Shown: positions 34,172 through 44,800 of the stretch, piece after piece
How positions within the stretch are numbered: position 1 is the stretch's first letter
Layout: each line of letters starts with the position of its first letter
NCBI GenBank assembly: GCA_934167755.1
Contig: CAKPLT010000008.1
Location: forward strand, 1 to 64,000
Length of the DNA stretch: 64,000 bases
Source: an uncultured Clostridia bacterium
Lineage (GTDB): Bacteria > Bacillota > Clostridia > TANB77 > CAG-508
Direction: 5' to 3'
Translations under genes and position numbers: made by a program
The notes under the pieces: model-generated
Told to the model about the DNA's origin: nothing
Seen by the model: only the letters and a program-made list of their open reading frames with translations
Database searches by the model: none

Positions 34172-35504
34172 AATCATCAAATCTTTTTTCTAAGTTAACA
34201 AATTTAGTGTAACTACCCATCCATAATAATTCAACAGTTCCAGTTGAACCACCTCTTTGCTTGGCAATTATTACTTCTGCAATATCCTTTTTTTCACTTT
34301 CTTTATTATAATAATCATCTCTATATAAGAACATTACAATATCAGCATCTTGTTCTATTGCTCCTGATTCACGCAAATCTGAAAGCATAGGTCTATGATC
34401 AGGTCTTTGTTCTACAGCTCTTGATAACTGTGATAAAGCAATTACTGGTACATTTATTTCTTTTGCTAATATTTTTAAAGATCTGCTTATTTCAGATATC
34501 TCTTGCTCTCTACTTCCAATTCTTTTATTGTTTCCTTGTACTAACTGTAAGTAATCTATTACAACTAAACCAATATTTTTCTCCATTTTAAGTTTTCTAC
34601 ATTTTGTTCTTATTTCCATTACTGATATTCCAGGTGTATCATCTATATAAATTTCTGATTCTGATAGTGGTCCAATTGCTCCTGCAAGTTTTACCCAATC
34701 ATCTTCTTCTAGCTTTCCTGTTCTAACTTTATTACTATCAACCATTGCTTCACTGCATAAAATTCTGTTTACCAGCTGATCTTTAGACATTTCTAAACTA
34801 AATATAGCAACTGGAGCATTTCCTCTTAATGCAGCATTTGTTGCTATATTTAATGCAAATGCTGTTTTTCCCATAGCAGGTCTTGCTGCAACTAGTATAA
34901 GTTCTGAACCATGTAGTCCAGCTGTTTTATAATCAAGTTCTGAAAATCCTGTTGGCACACCTGTTATATGTTGTTTTCTATTATATAATTCCTCAAGTTT
35001 AGTAAAACTTTCTACTAATACATCTTTTATTGGAGAATATCCCTTTTGATTTTTGCTTTGCATTATATCAAAAATCTTTTTTTCTGCTCCATCCATTATG
35101 TCTTCAACATCTTCTGTTGGATTATATCCAAGTTCAATTATTTCATTTGCAGTTTTTATTAAATTTCTTAATATTGATTTTTCTTCTACTATTTTTATAT
35201 ATTTTTGAACATTTGCTGTTGTTGGTACTTTGTCTGGCAGATTTGCTAAATATTCATATCCACCAACTTGTTCAAATTTATCCATAGATTCTAATTCATC
35301 TTTTAATGTAATTATATCTATTGGCTCAGATTTACTATATAAATTAACTATTGCCTGAAAAATCACCCTATTATCATCTCTGTAAAATGCATCTTCCTTT
35401 AGCGTTTCAATTGCTGCATTTACTGCATCTCTATCTGTTAACATACTTCCTAAAACAGCTTGTTCAGCATCAATGTCATGTGGTGGTATTTTCCCTAATT
35501 CCAT
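34170..35504 (-). CDS. dnaB: replicative DNA helicase
   Basis: A 444-residue hexameric helicase that unwinds DNA at the fork. The N-terminal primase-binding domain begins PPHDIDAEQAVLGSML. The RecA-like core has Walker A ARPAMGKTAFAL near 205, Walker B VVIDYLQLV, the SQLSRAVEQR segment and the arginine-finger region DLRESGAIEQDADIVMFLYRD. Full length with no intein. It follows rplI by 5 bp, an order kept in many Bacillota (gdpP-rplI-dnaB). Confidence 0.97.
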   Translation of the reverse strand: MELGKIPPHDIDAEQAVLGSMLTDRDAVNAAIETLKEDAFYRDDNRVIFQAIVNLYSKSEPIDIITLKDELESMDKFEQVGGYEYLANLPDKVPTTANVQKYIKIVEEKSILRNLIKTANEIIELGYNPTEDVEDIMDGAEKKIFDIMQSKNQKGYSPIKDVLVESFTKLEELYNRKQHITGVPTGFSELDYKTAGLHGSELILVAARPAMGKTAFALNIATNAALRGNAPVAIFSLEMSKDQLVNRILCSEAMVDSNKVRTGKLEEDDWVKLAGAIGPLSESEIYIDDTPGISVMEIRTKCRKLKMEKNIGLVVIDYLQLVQGNNKRIGSREQEISEISRSLKILAKEINVPVIALSQLSRAVEQRPDHRPMLSDLRESGAIEQDADIVMFLYRDDYYNKESEKKDIAEVIIAKQRGGSTGTVELLWMGSYTKFVNLEKRFDD

Positions 35505-35509
35505 TTTTA

Positions 35510-35953
35510 TTACCCTCTTACATCTACTTTGATAACACCTGATACTCCCTCATATAGTTTTACATTTACATTGTGAACTCCAAGTGTTTTTATTGTTTCT
35601 TTTAAATCGATTTTTTTCTTATCAACTTTTATTTTGTGTTGTTTATCAAGATTTTCAGAAATGTCTTTAGCAGAAACTCCTCCAAAGATTTTTCCATTTT
35701 CTCCTGCTTTTACTTCTATTCTTACTGTTATTTTTGTTAATTTCTCTGCAAGCATTTTAGCATCTTCTTTTTCATTATTTTTTCTGAATTGGTTTGCATC
35801 TTTTTGAGCTTGTAATTTACTCATATTTTCTGCATTAGCTTCTACAGCCAAATTTTTGGGAAATAAAAAATTACGAGCATATCCATCAGATGCATTTATT
35901 ACTTCATCTTTTTTTCCTACACCTTTTATATCTACTTTTAATATTACTCTCAT
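35510..35953 (-). CDS. rplI: 50S ribosomal protein L9
   Basis: A 147-residue protein with the L9 signature GxxxxxxxGYARNFLFPxxLA near 24-41, a long connecting helix (residues 45-80) and a C-terminal domain ending VIKVDVRG. L9 binds 23S rRNA near L1 and limits frameshifting. It lies between gdpP and dnaB, 15 and 5 bp away, in one operon. Confidence 0.97.
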   Translation of the reverse strand: MRVILKVDIKGVGKKDEVINASDGYARNFLFPKNLAVEANAENMSKLQAQKDANQFRKNNEKEDAKMLAEKLTKITVRIEVKAGENGKIFGGVSAKDISENLDKQHKIKVDKKKIDLKETIKTLGVHNVNVKLYEGVSGVIKVDVRG

Positions 35954-35968
35954 ATTTTATCCTTCTTT

Positions 35969-37978
35969 CTATTCCTTTTCATTAAAATATTCTTCAATTT
36001 TGCTTATTAGTTCTTGTTTTGCTTCATCAATTGTCATATTATCTAGTTGTGCTCCTGCAAGTGTTATATGACCACCACCACCTAATTTTTCAAGTATTAC
36101 TTGAACATTTATATCACCTATTGATCGTCCACTTATACAAATTTGATTTTCCATTGTACCTAATACAAATGATGCTGTAATATTCCCTATTGTTAATAAT
36201 TCATCTGCTGCTTTTGCACATATTAAACTTGTATCATTTTCTTGAACTTCATAAGATGATATTGCAATTGTATCATGTATTACTTCTGCCTTTCTAACGA
36301 TTTCTGATATTTTATTATAACTTTCTAAATCACTTTGAAACCATTTTTTCACTTTAATTATATCAACACCACATCTACGCAAATATGCTGCTGCTTCAAA
36401 TGTTCTTACTCCTGTTTTAAATGTAAAGTTTTTTGTATCCATCATAATTCCTGCATATAGAGCCTCTGCCTCTAATGTTGTTAATTCTACTTCATTTTGA
36501 GTATACTGAATTAATTCTGTTACTAATTCTGCTGCTGATGAAGCATAAACTTCTTGAAATGTCAATATACTTTGATCAATAAAGTCTGCTCCTCTTCTAT
36601 GGTGGTCTATTACAACTATTTTATTTGTTTTGTTTAATAATTCTGGTTCTTCCACATATGATTTTTTATGTGTATCAACAACTACTAATAATGTTTCTGC
36701 ATCAATTCTTGATATTGCTGTTTCCTTATTAATTACAACTTTTCTATATTCCTCTGGCATATTTGTTATAAATGTTTTTATTGAAGCTGATTCACCATTT
36801 GCTAATATATATGCATCTTTTTTCAAACTTGTTGCAATTCTATAAATCCCAAGTGCAGATCCCATTGCATCTATATCAGGATTTGAATGCCCCATTATAA
36901 TTACCTTTTCACATGATAGTATTAATTCTTCCAATGCATGTGCAACTATTCTCGCTTTTACTTTTGTTCTTTTTTCCACTTCTTCTACTTTTCCACCAAA
37001 AAATTGATATTTCCCGTTTTCTCTTATAACAGCTTGATCTCCACCTCTACCAAGTATTACATCCATTGCTGCTGTTGCAGATTTGTATACATCTTTATCA
37101 TTTTCACCTTCATTTGATATTGCAATACTTAGTGTTAATTGTATTTTATCTTTTCTTACTATTTCTTTTATTGAATCTAATATTGCAAATTTATCTTCTT
37201 TTATTTTTTCTAGATTTCGTTGTTCAAAAATATATACATATGTGTCTCTGTCTTCTTTTACAAGAATGCCATTTGTTTCATTTACCCAATTATATATTGT
37301 ATTTTCTATCTTTGCCATTAATTGTGTTTTTTGTTCTGCATTTACTCTTTGCATTACTTCTTCATAATTGTCTACCATTATAATTCCAACACATATATTT
37401 TTATTTTCATTTTCTTTTTTTAATTCATATTTTTCTGTTTCATCTATAAAATAGATTATTACCATATATTCTGCAACTTTTTTTCTTTCGCTTCTTTTTG
37501 TTTTTGCAAATTGGCATTGTACTCTATAATTTTTCTTTCCTATTTCAATATTTTTTACTATTGATTTTATTTTTTGGTTTTGGTTTTCGTCAATTTTACT
37601 TTTTATATCTATTATTAAATCACTAATATAATTATTTATATCAATGTTTGCAAATTCTGTTATAAATTTTGAACTCCTCCATACAACATTTCCATCTGTT
37701 TCTATTATTATTAATGGAAATGGTGAATTTATTAAGCTGCTCTTTGCTGCGGAATCAACTGTTAATGTTAAATCTTGTAGCTGCTCAGATATTTCGCTTT
37801 TCCTTTTGTTGTTTGCAAAATAAGTATATCCTAATACTAATAAATATATTATAATAGATGGAATTATTAAATTTGGTTTTAGATATGACACAATAATAAG
37901 TAATAAAAAAATTATTACTAAATATATCTTTGTCCTTGATACTAAATTATCAAATATTTTTCTATTATTTCCTGACAT
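35969..37978 (-). CDS. gdpP: cyclic-di-AMP phosphodiesterase GdpP
   Basis: A 669-residue membrane protein that degrades c-di-AMP. Two transmembrane helices (about residues 16-58) lead to a PAS-like domain (FPLIIIETDGNVVWRS), a degenerate GGDEF domain (GRGGDQAVIRENG region) and the DHH/DHHA1 phosphodiesterase: IIMGHSNPDIDAMGSALG, VVDTHKKSYVE, VVIDHHRRGADFI, and a final GGGGHITLAGAQL. All metal ligands look intact. I chose the ATG at 37978 for its GAAAGGA site; a TTG at 37996 is weaker. It has its own promoter at 38050-38078 and heads the gdpP-rplI-dnaB operon. Confidence 0.95.
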   Translation of the reverse strand: MSGNNRKIFDNLVSRTKIYLVIIFLLLIIVSYLKPNLIIPSIIIYLLVLGYTYFANNKRKSEISEQLQDLTLTVDSAAKSSLINSPFPLIIIETDGNVVWRSSKFITEFANIDINNYISDLIIDIKSKIDENQNQKIKSIVKNIEIGKKNYRVQCQFAKTKRSERKKVAEYMVIIYFIDETEKYELKKENENKNICVGIIMVDNYEEVMQRVNAEQKTQLMAKIENTIYNWVNETNGILVKEDRDTYVYIFEQRNLEKIKEDKFAILDSIKEIVRKDKIQLTLSIAISNEGENDKDVYKSATAAMDVILGRGGDQAVIRENGKYQFFGGKVEEVEKRTKVKARIVAHALEELILSCEKVIIMGHSNPDIDAMGSALGIYRIATSLKKDAYILANGESASIKTFITNMPEEYRKVVINKETAISRIDAETLLVVVDTHKKSYVEEPELLNKTNKIVVIDHHRRGADFIDQSILTFQEVYASSAAELVTELIQYTQNEVELTTLEAEALYAGIMMDTKNFTFKTGVRTFEAAAYLRRCGVDIIKVKKWFQSDLESYNKISEIVRKAEVIHDTIAISSYEVQENDTSLICAKAADELLTIGNITASFVLGTMENQICISGRSIGDINVQVILEKLGGGGHITLAGAQLDNMTIDEAKQELISKIEEYFNEKE

Positions 37979-38049
37979 ATTATATTCCTTTCTCAAGGCA
38001 TTTATTTTTGTTTATATTTTGTCATTTTGTCGCCCTTTTATTCTATTTT

Positions 38050-38078
38050 AGTATACTTCTAAATAGCTTTTTTGTCAA
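38050..38078 (-). promoter_or_regulatory. promoter of the gdpP-rplI-dnaB operon
   Basis: On the minus strand: TTGACA (38073-38078), 17 bases, TATACT (38050-38055). Confidence 0.75.
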
Positions 38079-38141
38079 GCTCGGGTTTAAAAGTTATGTA
38101 AATTATATTAGAATTATTAATAATATCATTCAATAGTAAAC

Positions 38142-38177
38142 AAAAAAGCCTGAGAATCTTTTTCTTAGGCTTTTTTT
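38142..38177. terminator. strong terminator of rpoBC
   Basis: AAAAAAGCCTGAGAA and TTCTTAGGCTTTTTTT form a long stem with A-run and T-run on either side, so it can act on both strands. It begins 11 bases beyond the rpoC stop. Confidence 0.9.
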
Positions 38178-38188
38178 ATTTATTTTTC

Positions 38189-41100
38189 TTATTCTACTAC
38201 TTCGTTTTCAGTAACTTGTTCTTCTTCACCTTCAACTTTAATTGTAACATCTTGATATCTCTTCATACCTGTACCTGCTGGTATAAGTTTACCAATAATT
38301 ACATTTTCTTTTAGTCCAATCAAATGATCCTCTTTACCTTTTATAGCTGCTTCTGTTAATACTCTTGTTGTTTCTTGGAAAGAAGCTGCTGATAAGAAAC
38401 TATCTGTTGCAAGTGAAGCTTTGGTAATTCCAAGCAAAACTCTCTTACTTGTTGCTTGGCGTTTTCCTTCTTGTTCAACTAATTTATTTTTATCTTCAAA
38501 TTCATACATATCTATTAAAGATCCTGGGAACATATCTGTATCACCACTATCTTCAACTCTTACTTTTCTAAGCATTTGCCTTGCAATTACTTCAACATGT
38601 TTATCATTGATGTCAACACCTTGGCTTCTATATGCTTTTTGGATTTCAGAAATTACATATTCATAAACTCCTTCTGGTCCTTTTATTGCTAAAATTTCAG
38701 CAGGATTTATTGAACCTTCTATAAGTGGTTGTGCTGCTTTTACTTCATCTCCATCTCTAACCTTTAGTTTAGAGCCGAATGGTATTGTATATGTTCTTGA
38801 ATCATCTTTAGATGTAACAATAACTTCTAATTTTTTCTTAGATTCTGAAATTTTAACTTTACCATCTATTTCTGTAATTACTGCAACACCCTTTGGTTTT
38901 CTAGCCTCAAAAATTTCTTCAACTCTTGGAAGACCTTGTGTTATATCTGCAACACCTGCAACACCACCAGAGTGAATAGTTCTCATAGTTAACTGTGTAC
39001 CAGGTTCACCAATTGATTGCGCTGCTATAATACCAACTGATTCACCAATTGATACCAATTCTCTTCTTGCTAATCCCATACCATAGCATTTTTGACATAC
39101 ACCATATTTACTTCTACATCCTATTACAGAACGAACAAATACTTGTGTATACCCTGCATCAACTATTTGCTTTGCAATTTCTTTATTAATCATTGTATTT
39201 CTATCTACAATTAATTTGCCTGTTTCAGGGTTTGTAATATCGTCTAATGGATATCTTCCTTCTAGTCTTTCTTCTAATTTTTCAACTATTTGGTTACCAT
39301 CTTTAATATCTTCTAACATTAAACCTTCATGTGTGTCACAATCATGTTCTCTTACAATTATATCTTGTGATACATCTACAAGTCTTCTTGTTAAGTATCC
39401 AGAGTCAGCTGTTCTTAGCGCTGTATCTGATAAACCTTTACGAGCACCATGTGAAGAAATAAAGTATTCTAGTGCATCTAGTCCTTCACGGAAACATGAT
39501 TTAATTGGTATTTCAACTGCTTTACCTGTTGTACTTGCCATAAGTCCACGCATACCTGCAATTTGTCTTAACTGGTTCATATTACCACGGGCACCTGATT
39601 TAACCATCATATATATTGGATTCAAGTCATCAAAGTTTTCTTCCATCGCTTTACTTACATCGTTTGTTGCTTTTTCCCAAATACTAACAACTGCTTGATA
39701 TCTTTCATCATCAGTTATTAAACCTCTTCTATATTGGTTTCTGACTTTTTCAACTTGTTTATCTGCATCTGCCAATATGTCTTTTTTAGTTGCTGGTACC
39801 TCAACATCTGCTACAGAGAATGTAATACCTGCTAATGTAGAATATTTAAATCCTAATTCTTTAATGTAATCTATTACTTCTGCTGATTCTGTTAGACCAT
39901 GTTTTTCTATTACTCTATCAATTATTGTCCCCATTGATTTTTTCATTACTGGAAAATCTATTTCATATTGGAATGGATCTTCCTCTCTATTTATAAATCC
40001 TAAATCCTGTGGTATTCCTTGATTGAATATTATTCTTCCAACACTTGTTTCGATTTTTTTAGATTTCATCTCGCCATTTATCTCTTTTGTTATTCTAACA
40101 AAGATTTTTGCATGTATTGAAACAGCTTTATTTTGTAGTGCCATTAGTGCTTCATCAGGATCTTTAAAATATTTTCCTTCTCCTAATTCTCCATCTAATG
40201 TCATTGTTAAATAATAACTTCCTAAAATCATATCTAGTCTTGGTACTGCAACTGGTTTACCATCTTGAGGTTTTAATAAATTGTTTGTTGCAAGCATTAA
40301 ATATCTTGCTTCTGCTTGTGCTTCTGGTGTTAATGGTAAGTGAACTGCCATTTGATCACCATCGAAGTCAGCATTAAATGCTTCACACACTAATGCATGT
40401 AATTTTATTGCTCTACCTTCTACCAAAACTGGTTCAAATGCTTGAATTCCAAGTCTATGTAATGTTGGAGCACGGTTAAGCATTACTGGATGGTCTTTAA
40501 TTACTTCTTCAAGTATTCCCCATACTTCTGGGCTTAATCTTTCTACCATTCTTTTAGCACTTTTTATATTATGTGCTAAATGTCTTCCAACTAATTCTCT
40601 CATTACAAATGGTTTAAATAATTCAATAGCCATTTCTTTTGGAAGTCCACATTGATATATTTTTAATTCTGGTCCTACAACTATTACTGAACGTCCTGAA
40701 TAGTCTACACGTTTTCCTAATAAGTTTTGACGGAATCTACCTTGTTTTCCTTTTAATAAATCTGATAATGATTTAAGTGGTCTGTTTCCAGCTCCTGTAA
40801 CAGGTCTTCCTCTTCTTGAATTGTCTATTAAAGCGTCAACTGATTCTTGTAACATTCTTTTTTCATTTCTTACAATAATTTCTGGTGCTCCAAGTTCAAG
40901 TAATCTTTTTAATCTATTATTTCTATTTATTACTCTTCTATATAAATCATTCAAATCTGATGTAGCAAATCTACCACCATCTAATTGTACCATTGGTCTT
41001 AAATCTGGTGGAATTACTGGAACAACATTCATTACCATCCATTCTGGTCTATTTCCTGATTGTCTAAATGCTTCTACAGTATCTAATCTTTTTATTAATT

Positions 41101-41716
41101 TTGCTTTTCTTTGTTCACTTGCATTTTCTAAGTCTTTTTCTATTGAAGCTGTTAATTTGTCTAAATCAATTTCCTCTAATAATTTTCTTATTGCTTCAGC
41201 TCCCATTTCTGCCTTAAATGATTTTCTGCCATATTTTTCTTCTGCCTCATGATATTCTTTTTCATTTAAAATTTGGCATTTTTCTAGACCTGATGTTCCC
41301 TTATCTGTTACTATATAAGAAGCAAAATATATTACTCTTTCAAGATTTCTTGGTGAAATATCTAACATTAAAGCAATTCTACTTGGTATTCCTTTGAAAT
41401 ACCAAATATGTGCAACTGGTGCAGCAAGTTCAATATGTCCCATTCTTTCTCTTCTTACTTTTGCTTTTGTTACTTCAACACCACATCTGTCACAAACTAT
41501 TCCTTTATATCTAACTCTTTTATATTTTCCACAGTGACATTCCCAGTCTTTTGTTGGTCCAAATATTTTTTCACAAAATAGACCGTCTTTTTCTGGTTTT
41601 AGTGTCCTATAATTTATAGTTTCTGGTTTTTTTACTTCACCTTTTGACCATTCTCTTATTTTTTCATCTGATGCAATTCCTATTTTTATTTTGTTGAATA
41701 TCTCTAATTCATCCAT
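38189..41716 (-). CDS. rpoC: RNA polymerase subunit beta'
   Basis: A 1175-residue catalytic subunit. The N-terminal zinc finger is CHCGKYKRVRYKGIVCDRCG, the active-site loop is NADFDGDQMAVH, and the second zinc site is in CDTHEG ... CRSKYGVCQKCYG. The bridge and trigger-loop area shows SFREGLDALEYFISSHGARKG (GLDALEYFIS) and GEPGTQLTMRTIHSGG. There is no split or insertion. The C-terminal extension is short and acidic (VEGEEEQVTENEVVE). GGGGGACA precedes the ATG. Read with rpoB, 110 bp upstream. Confidence 0.98.
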   Translation of the reverse strand: MDELEIFNKIKIGIASDEKIREWSKGEVKKPETINYRTLKPEKDGLFCEKIFGPTKDWECHCGKYKRVRYKGIVCDRCGVEVTKAKVRRERMGHIELAAPVAHIWYFKGIPSRIALMLDISPRNLERVIYFASYIVTDKGTSGLEKCQILNEKEYHEAEEKYGRKSFKAEMGAEAIRKLLEEIDLDKLTASIEKDLENASEQRKAKLIKRLDTVEAFRQSGNRPEWMVMNVVPVIPPDLRPMVQLDGGRFATSDLNDLYRRVINRNNRLKRLLELGAPEIIVRNEKRMLQESVDALIDNSRRGRPVTGAGNRPLKSLSDLLKGKQGRFRQNLLGKRVDYSGRSVIVVGPELKIYQCGLPKEMAIELFKPFVMRELVGRHLAHNIKSAKRMVERLSPEVWGILEEVIKDHPVMLNRAPTLHRLGIQAFEPVLVEGRAIKLHALVCEAFNADFDGDQMAVHLPLTPEAQAEARYLMLATNNLLKPQDGKPVAVPRLDMILGSYYLTMTLDGELGEGKYFKDPDEALMALQNKAVSIHAKIFVRITKEINGEMKSKKIETSVGRIIFNQGIPQDLGFINREEDPFQYEIDFPVMKKSMGTIIDRVIEKHGLTESAEVIDYIKELGFKYSTLAGITFSVADVEVPATKKDILADADKQVEKVRNQYRRGLITDDERYQAVVSIWEKATNDVSKAMEENFDDLNPIYMMVKSGARGNMNQLRQIAGMRGLMASTTGKAVEIPIKSCFREGLDALEYFISSHGARKGLSDTALRTADSGYLTRRLVDVSQDIIVREHDCDTHEGLMLEDIKDGNQIVEKLEERLEGRYPLDDITNPETGKLIVDRNTMINKEIAKQIVDAGYTQVFVRSVIGCRSKYGVCQKCYGMGLARRELVSIGESVGIIAAQSIGEPGTQLTMRTIHSGGVAGVADITQGLPRVEEIFEARKPKGVAVITEIDGKVKISESKKKLEVIVTSKDDSRTYTIPFGSKLKVRDGDEVKAAQPLIEGSINPAEILAIKGPEGVYEYVISEIQKAYRSQGVDINDKHVEVIARQMLRKVRVEDSGDTDMFPGSLIDMYEFEDKNKLVEQEGKRQATSKRVLLGITKASLATDSFLSAASFQETTRVLTEAAIKGKEDHLIGLKENVIIGKLIPAGTGMKRYQDVTIKVEGEEEQVTENEVVE

Positions 41717-41826
41717 CTTTATTAGATGTCCCCCTTCTCTAATTTTTTGGGCATTTCAAAACAGTCCAAGAGGCTATCCCCCGCTCTTGCAAATTATTTT
41801 GTCGCCTCTTAGCTCTTTTTGAAATT

Positions 41827-44800
41827 TTATTCAATTATATCTTCATCATTATCAAGATTATCATTAGCTAAATCATTGTCATAAATGCTTTCTTCATCAT
41901 CTAAATCATCATCATCAAATAATTCATCACTATCTTCTTCATCATCAATCATATCTTCGTTTTCTTCTGAATAACCATCTTCTAGATCTTCATGAATTAA
42001 AACATCATCCTCTGTTAATGTTTTTCCTGATGTTTCTTCATAATCAATTCCATCTTCAATATGTTCTCTAAGTTCAAGTTCTTCATTATTATCAGAATAT
42101 AATTTTATATCTAATCCTAAAGCTTGAAGTTCTTTTACTAAAACTTTAAAGCTTTCTGGAACTCCTGGTTCAGGAATATTTTCACCTTTTACAATTGCTT
42201 CATATGCTTTTACACGTCCTACAGTATCATCTGATTTTACTGTTAAGATTTCTTGTAAAGTATAAGCTGCGCCATATGCTTCAAGTGCCCAAACTTCCAT
42301 CTCTCCAAAACGCTGTCCACCAAATTGAGCTTTACCTCCAAGTGGTTGTTGTGTTACTAATGAGTATGGTCCAGTTGAACGAGCATGTATTTTATCATCA
42401 ACTAAATGATGTAGTTTTAACATATACATTACCCCTACTGTTATTGGACTAGCAAATGGTTCACCAGTTCTACCATCATATAATGTTGTTTTTCCATCTT
42501 TAGACATACCAGCTTGTTCTAGTAAATCTTCTATTTCAGTTTCTGATGCACCATCAAATACTGGTGTAGAAACTTTCCATCCAAGTGCTCTTGCTGCACC
42601 ACCTAAGTGAACCTCTAAGATTTGTCCAAGGTTCATACGAGATGGTATACCTAATGGGTTTAATAATATATCTACTGGTGTTCCATCTGGTAAAAATGGC
42701 ATATCTTCTGTTGGTAATATTCTTGATATTACACCTTTGTTTCCATGGCGTCCAGCCATTTTATCTCCAACAGAAATTTTTCTCTTTGTTGCAATATAAC
42801 ATCTAATTACTTGATTTACACCAGGGCCTAATTCTTCTGAATTATCTCTAGTGAATATTTTTACATCAACAATTGTTCCTGCTTCTCCATGTGGTACACG
42901 AAGTGATGTATCTCTTACTTCTCTAGCTTTTTCACCGAATATAGCTCTAAGTAATCTTTCTTCTGCTGTTAGTTCTGTTTCTCCTTTTGGTGTTACTTTA
43001 CCAACTAAGATATCTCCTGGTCTAACCTCTGCACCTATTCTTATTATTCCGTTTTCATCTAGGTCTTTTAATGAGTCATCACCAACATTTGGAATGTCTC
43101 TTGTTATTTCTTCTGCACCTAGCTTTGTATCACGGCATTCGCAGTCGTATTCTTCTATATGTATTGATGTAAATACATCTTCTTGTACTAATCTTTCATT
43201 TAATAATATAGCATCTTCATAGTTGTAACCTTCCCATGTAGAAAATGCAACAAGCATATTTTTACCTAATGCCATTTCTCCATCTTTTGTTGATGGTCCG
43301 TCAGCAATAGCATCACCTTTTTTTACAATTTCACCTTTTTTTACAATTGGTTTTTGGTTTATACATGTTCCACCATTTGTTCTTTTGAATTTGCGTAGTT
43401 TATGTATAACTGTTTTTCCGTTTTTGTATTTTACAGTAATACTATCACCAGTAACTTTTTCAATTACTCCATCATCTTCTGCTAATACTAAGATTCCTGA
43501 GTCTTTTGCAGCCCTGTATTCTATACCTGTTGCTACAATTGGTGCTTCTGTTGTCATTAATGGAACTGCTTGACGTTGCATATTTGAACCCATCAATGAT
43601 CTTTTTGCATCATCATGCTCTAAGAATGGAATCATTGCAGCAGCTATTGATACTAATTGTTTTGGTGATACATCTATATATTGTACTAATTCTTTATCAA
43701 CTTCTATTATTTCATTTTGATGTCTTACACGAATACGATTATTTATGAATTCTCCCTTTTCGTCCATTGGTTCAGAGGCTTGTGCTATTATGTAATTATC
43801 TTCTACATCTGCACTCATATACTCTACAATGTCTGTTACTCTATGTGTTTCTGGGTCTATTTTTCTATATGGTGTTTCAATAAATCCATATTCATTAATA
43901 CTTGCAAATGATGATAATGCTGAGATTAATCCAATGTTTGGTCCTTCTGGTGATTCTATTGGGCATAATCTTCCATAATGTGTATAGTGAATATCACGAA
44001 CTTCAAATCCTGCTCTTTCTCTTGAAAGGCCTCCTGGTCCTAATGCTGAAATTCTTCTTTTATGTGTTAACTCTGAAAGTGGGTTTGTTTGATCCATAAA
44101 TTGTGATAATTGCGAACTTCCAAAGAATTCTCTTATTGATGATGTTATTGGTTTTGTGTTTATTAATGTTTGTGGTGTTATAACATCTAAGTCTTGAATT
44201 GTCATTCTTTCACGAACTACTCTTTCAAGTCTTGTCAAACCAATTCTGAATTGATTTTGTAATAATTCTCCTACACATCTTATTCTACGATTTGCTAAGT
44301 GATCTATATCATCTTTTTTACCTAATCCATGATACATATTTAGTAAGTAGTTTATTGAAGCAATTATATCTTCTGTTGTTATGTGTTTTGGAACTAGTTC
44401 TTCATATCTTTCTTCTATAACTTTTACTAAATCTTGTTCACTTGTATTTTCAATTATATTTTTTAATACTTCATAATTTACTTCATCTTTGAAATGTAAT
44501 TTACTTAAATCAAAATTTGGTAATACTTTGTGGATATTTACTATTCCATTTCCTATTATTCTTATCTTTTGCTCCCCTAATTTGATGTCTACTATATTTA
44601 TTCCTGCATTTTGGATATCTTCTGCAACTTCTGGTGTTATTATTTCTCCTGCTGTTACAAATACTTCTCCTGTTTCTTTATCCATAATGTCTTCAAATGC
44701 TACTTGATTTTTTATTCTATTTGCAATACTTAATTTTTGGTTAAATTTAAATCTTCCAACTTTTGCTAAGTCATATCTTCTATTATCAAAGAATAATCCA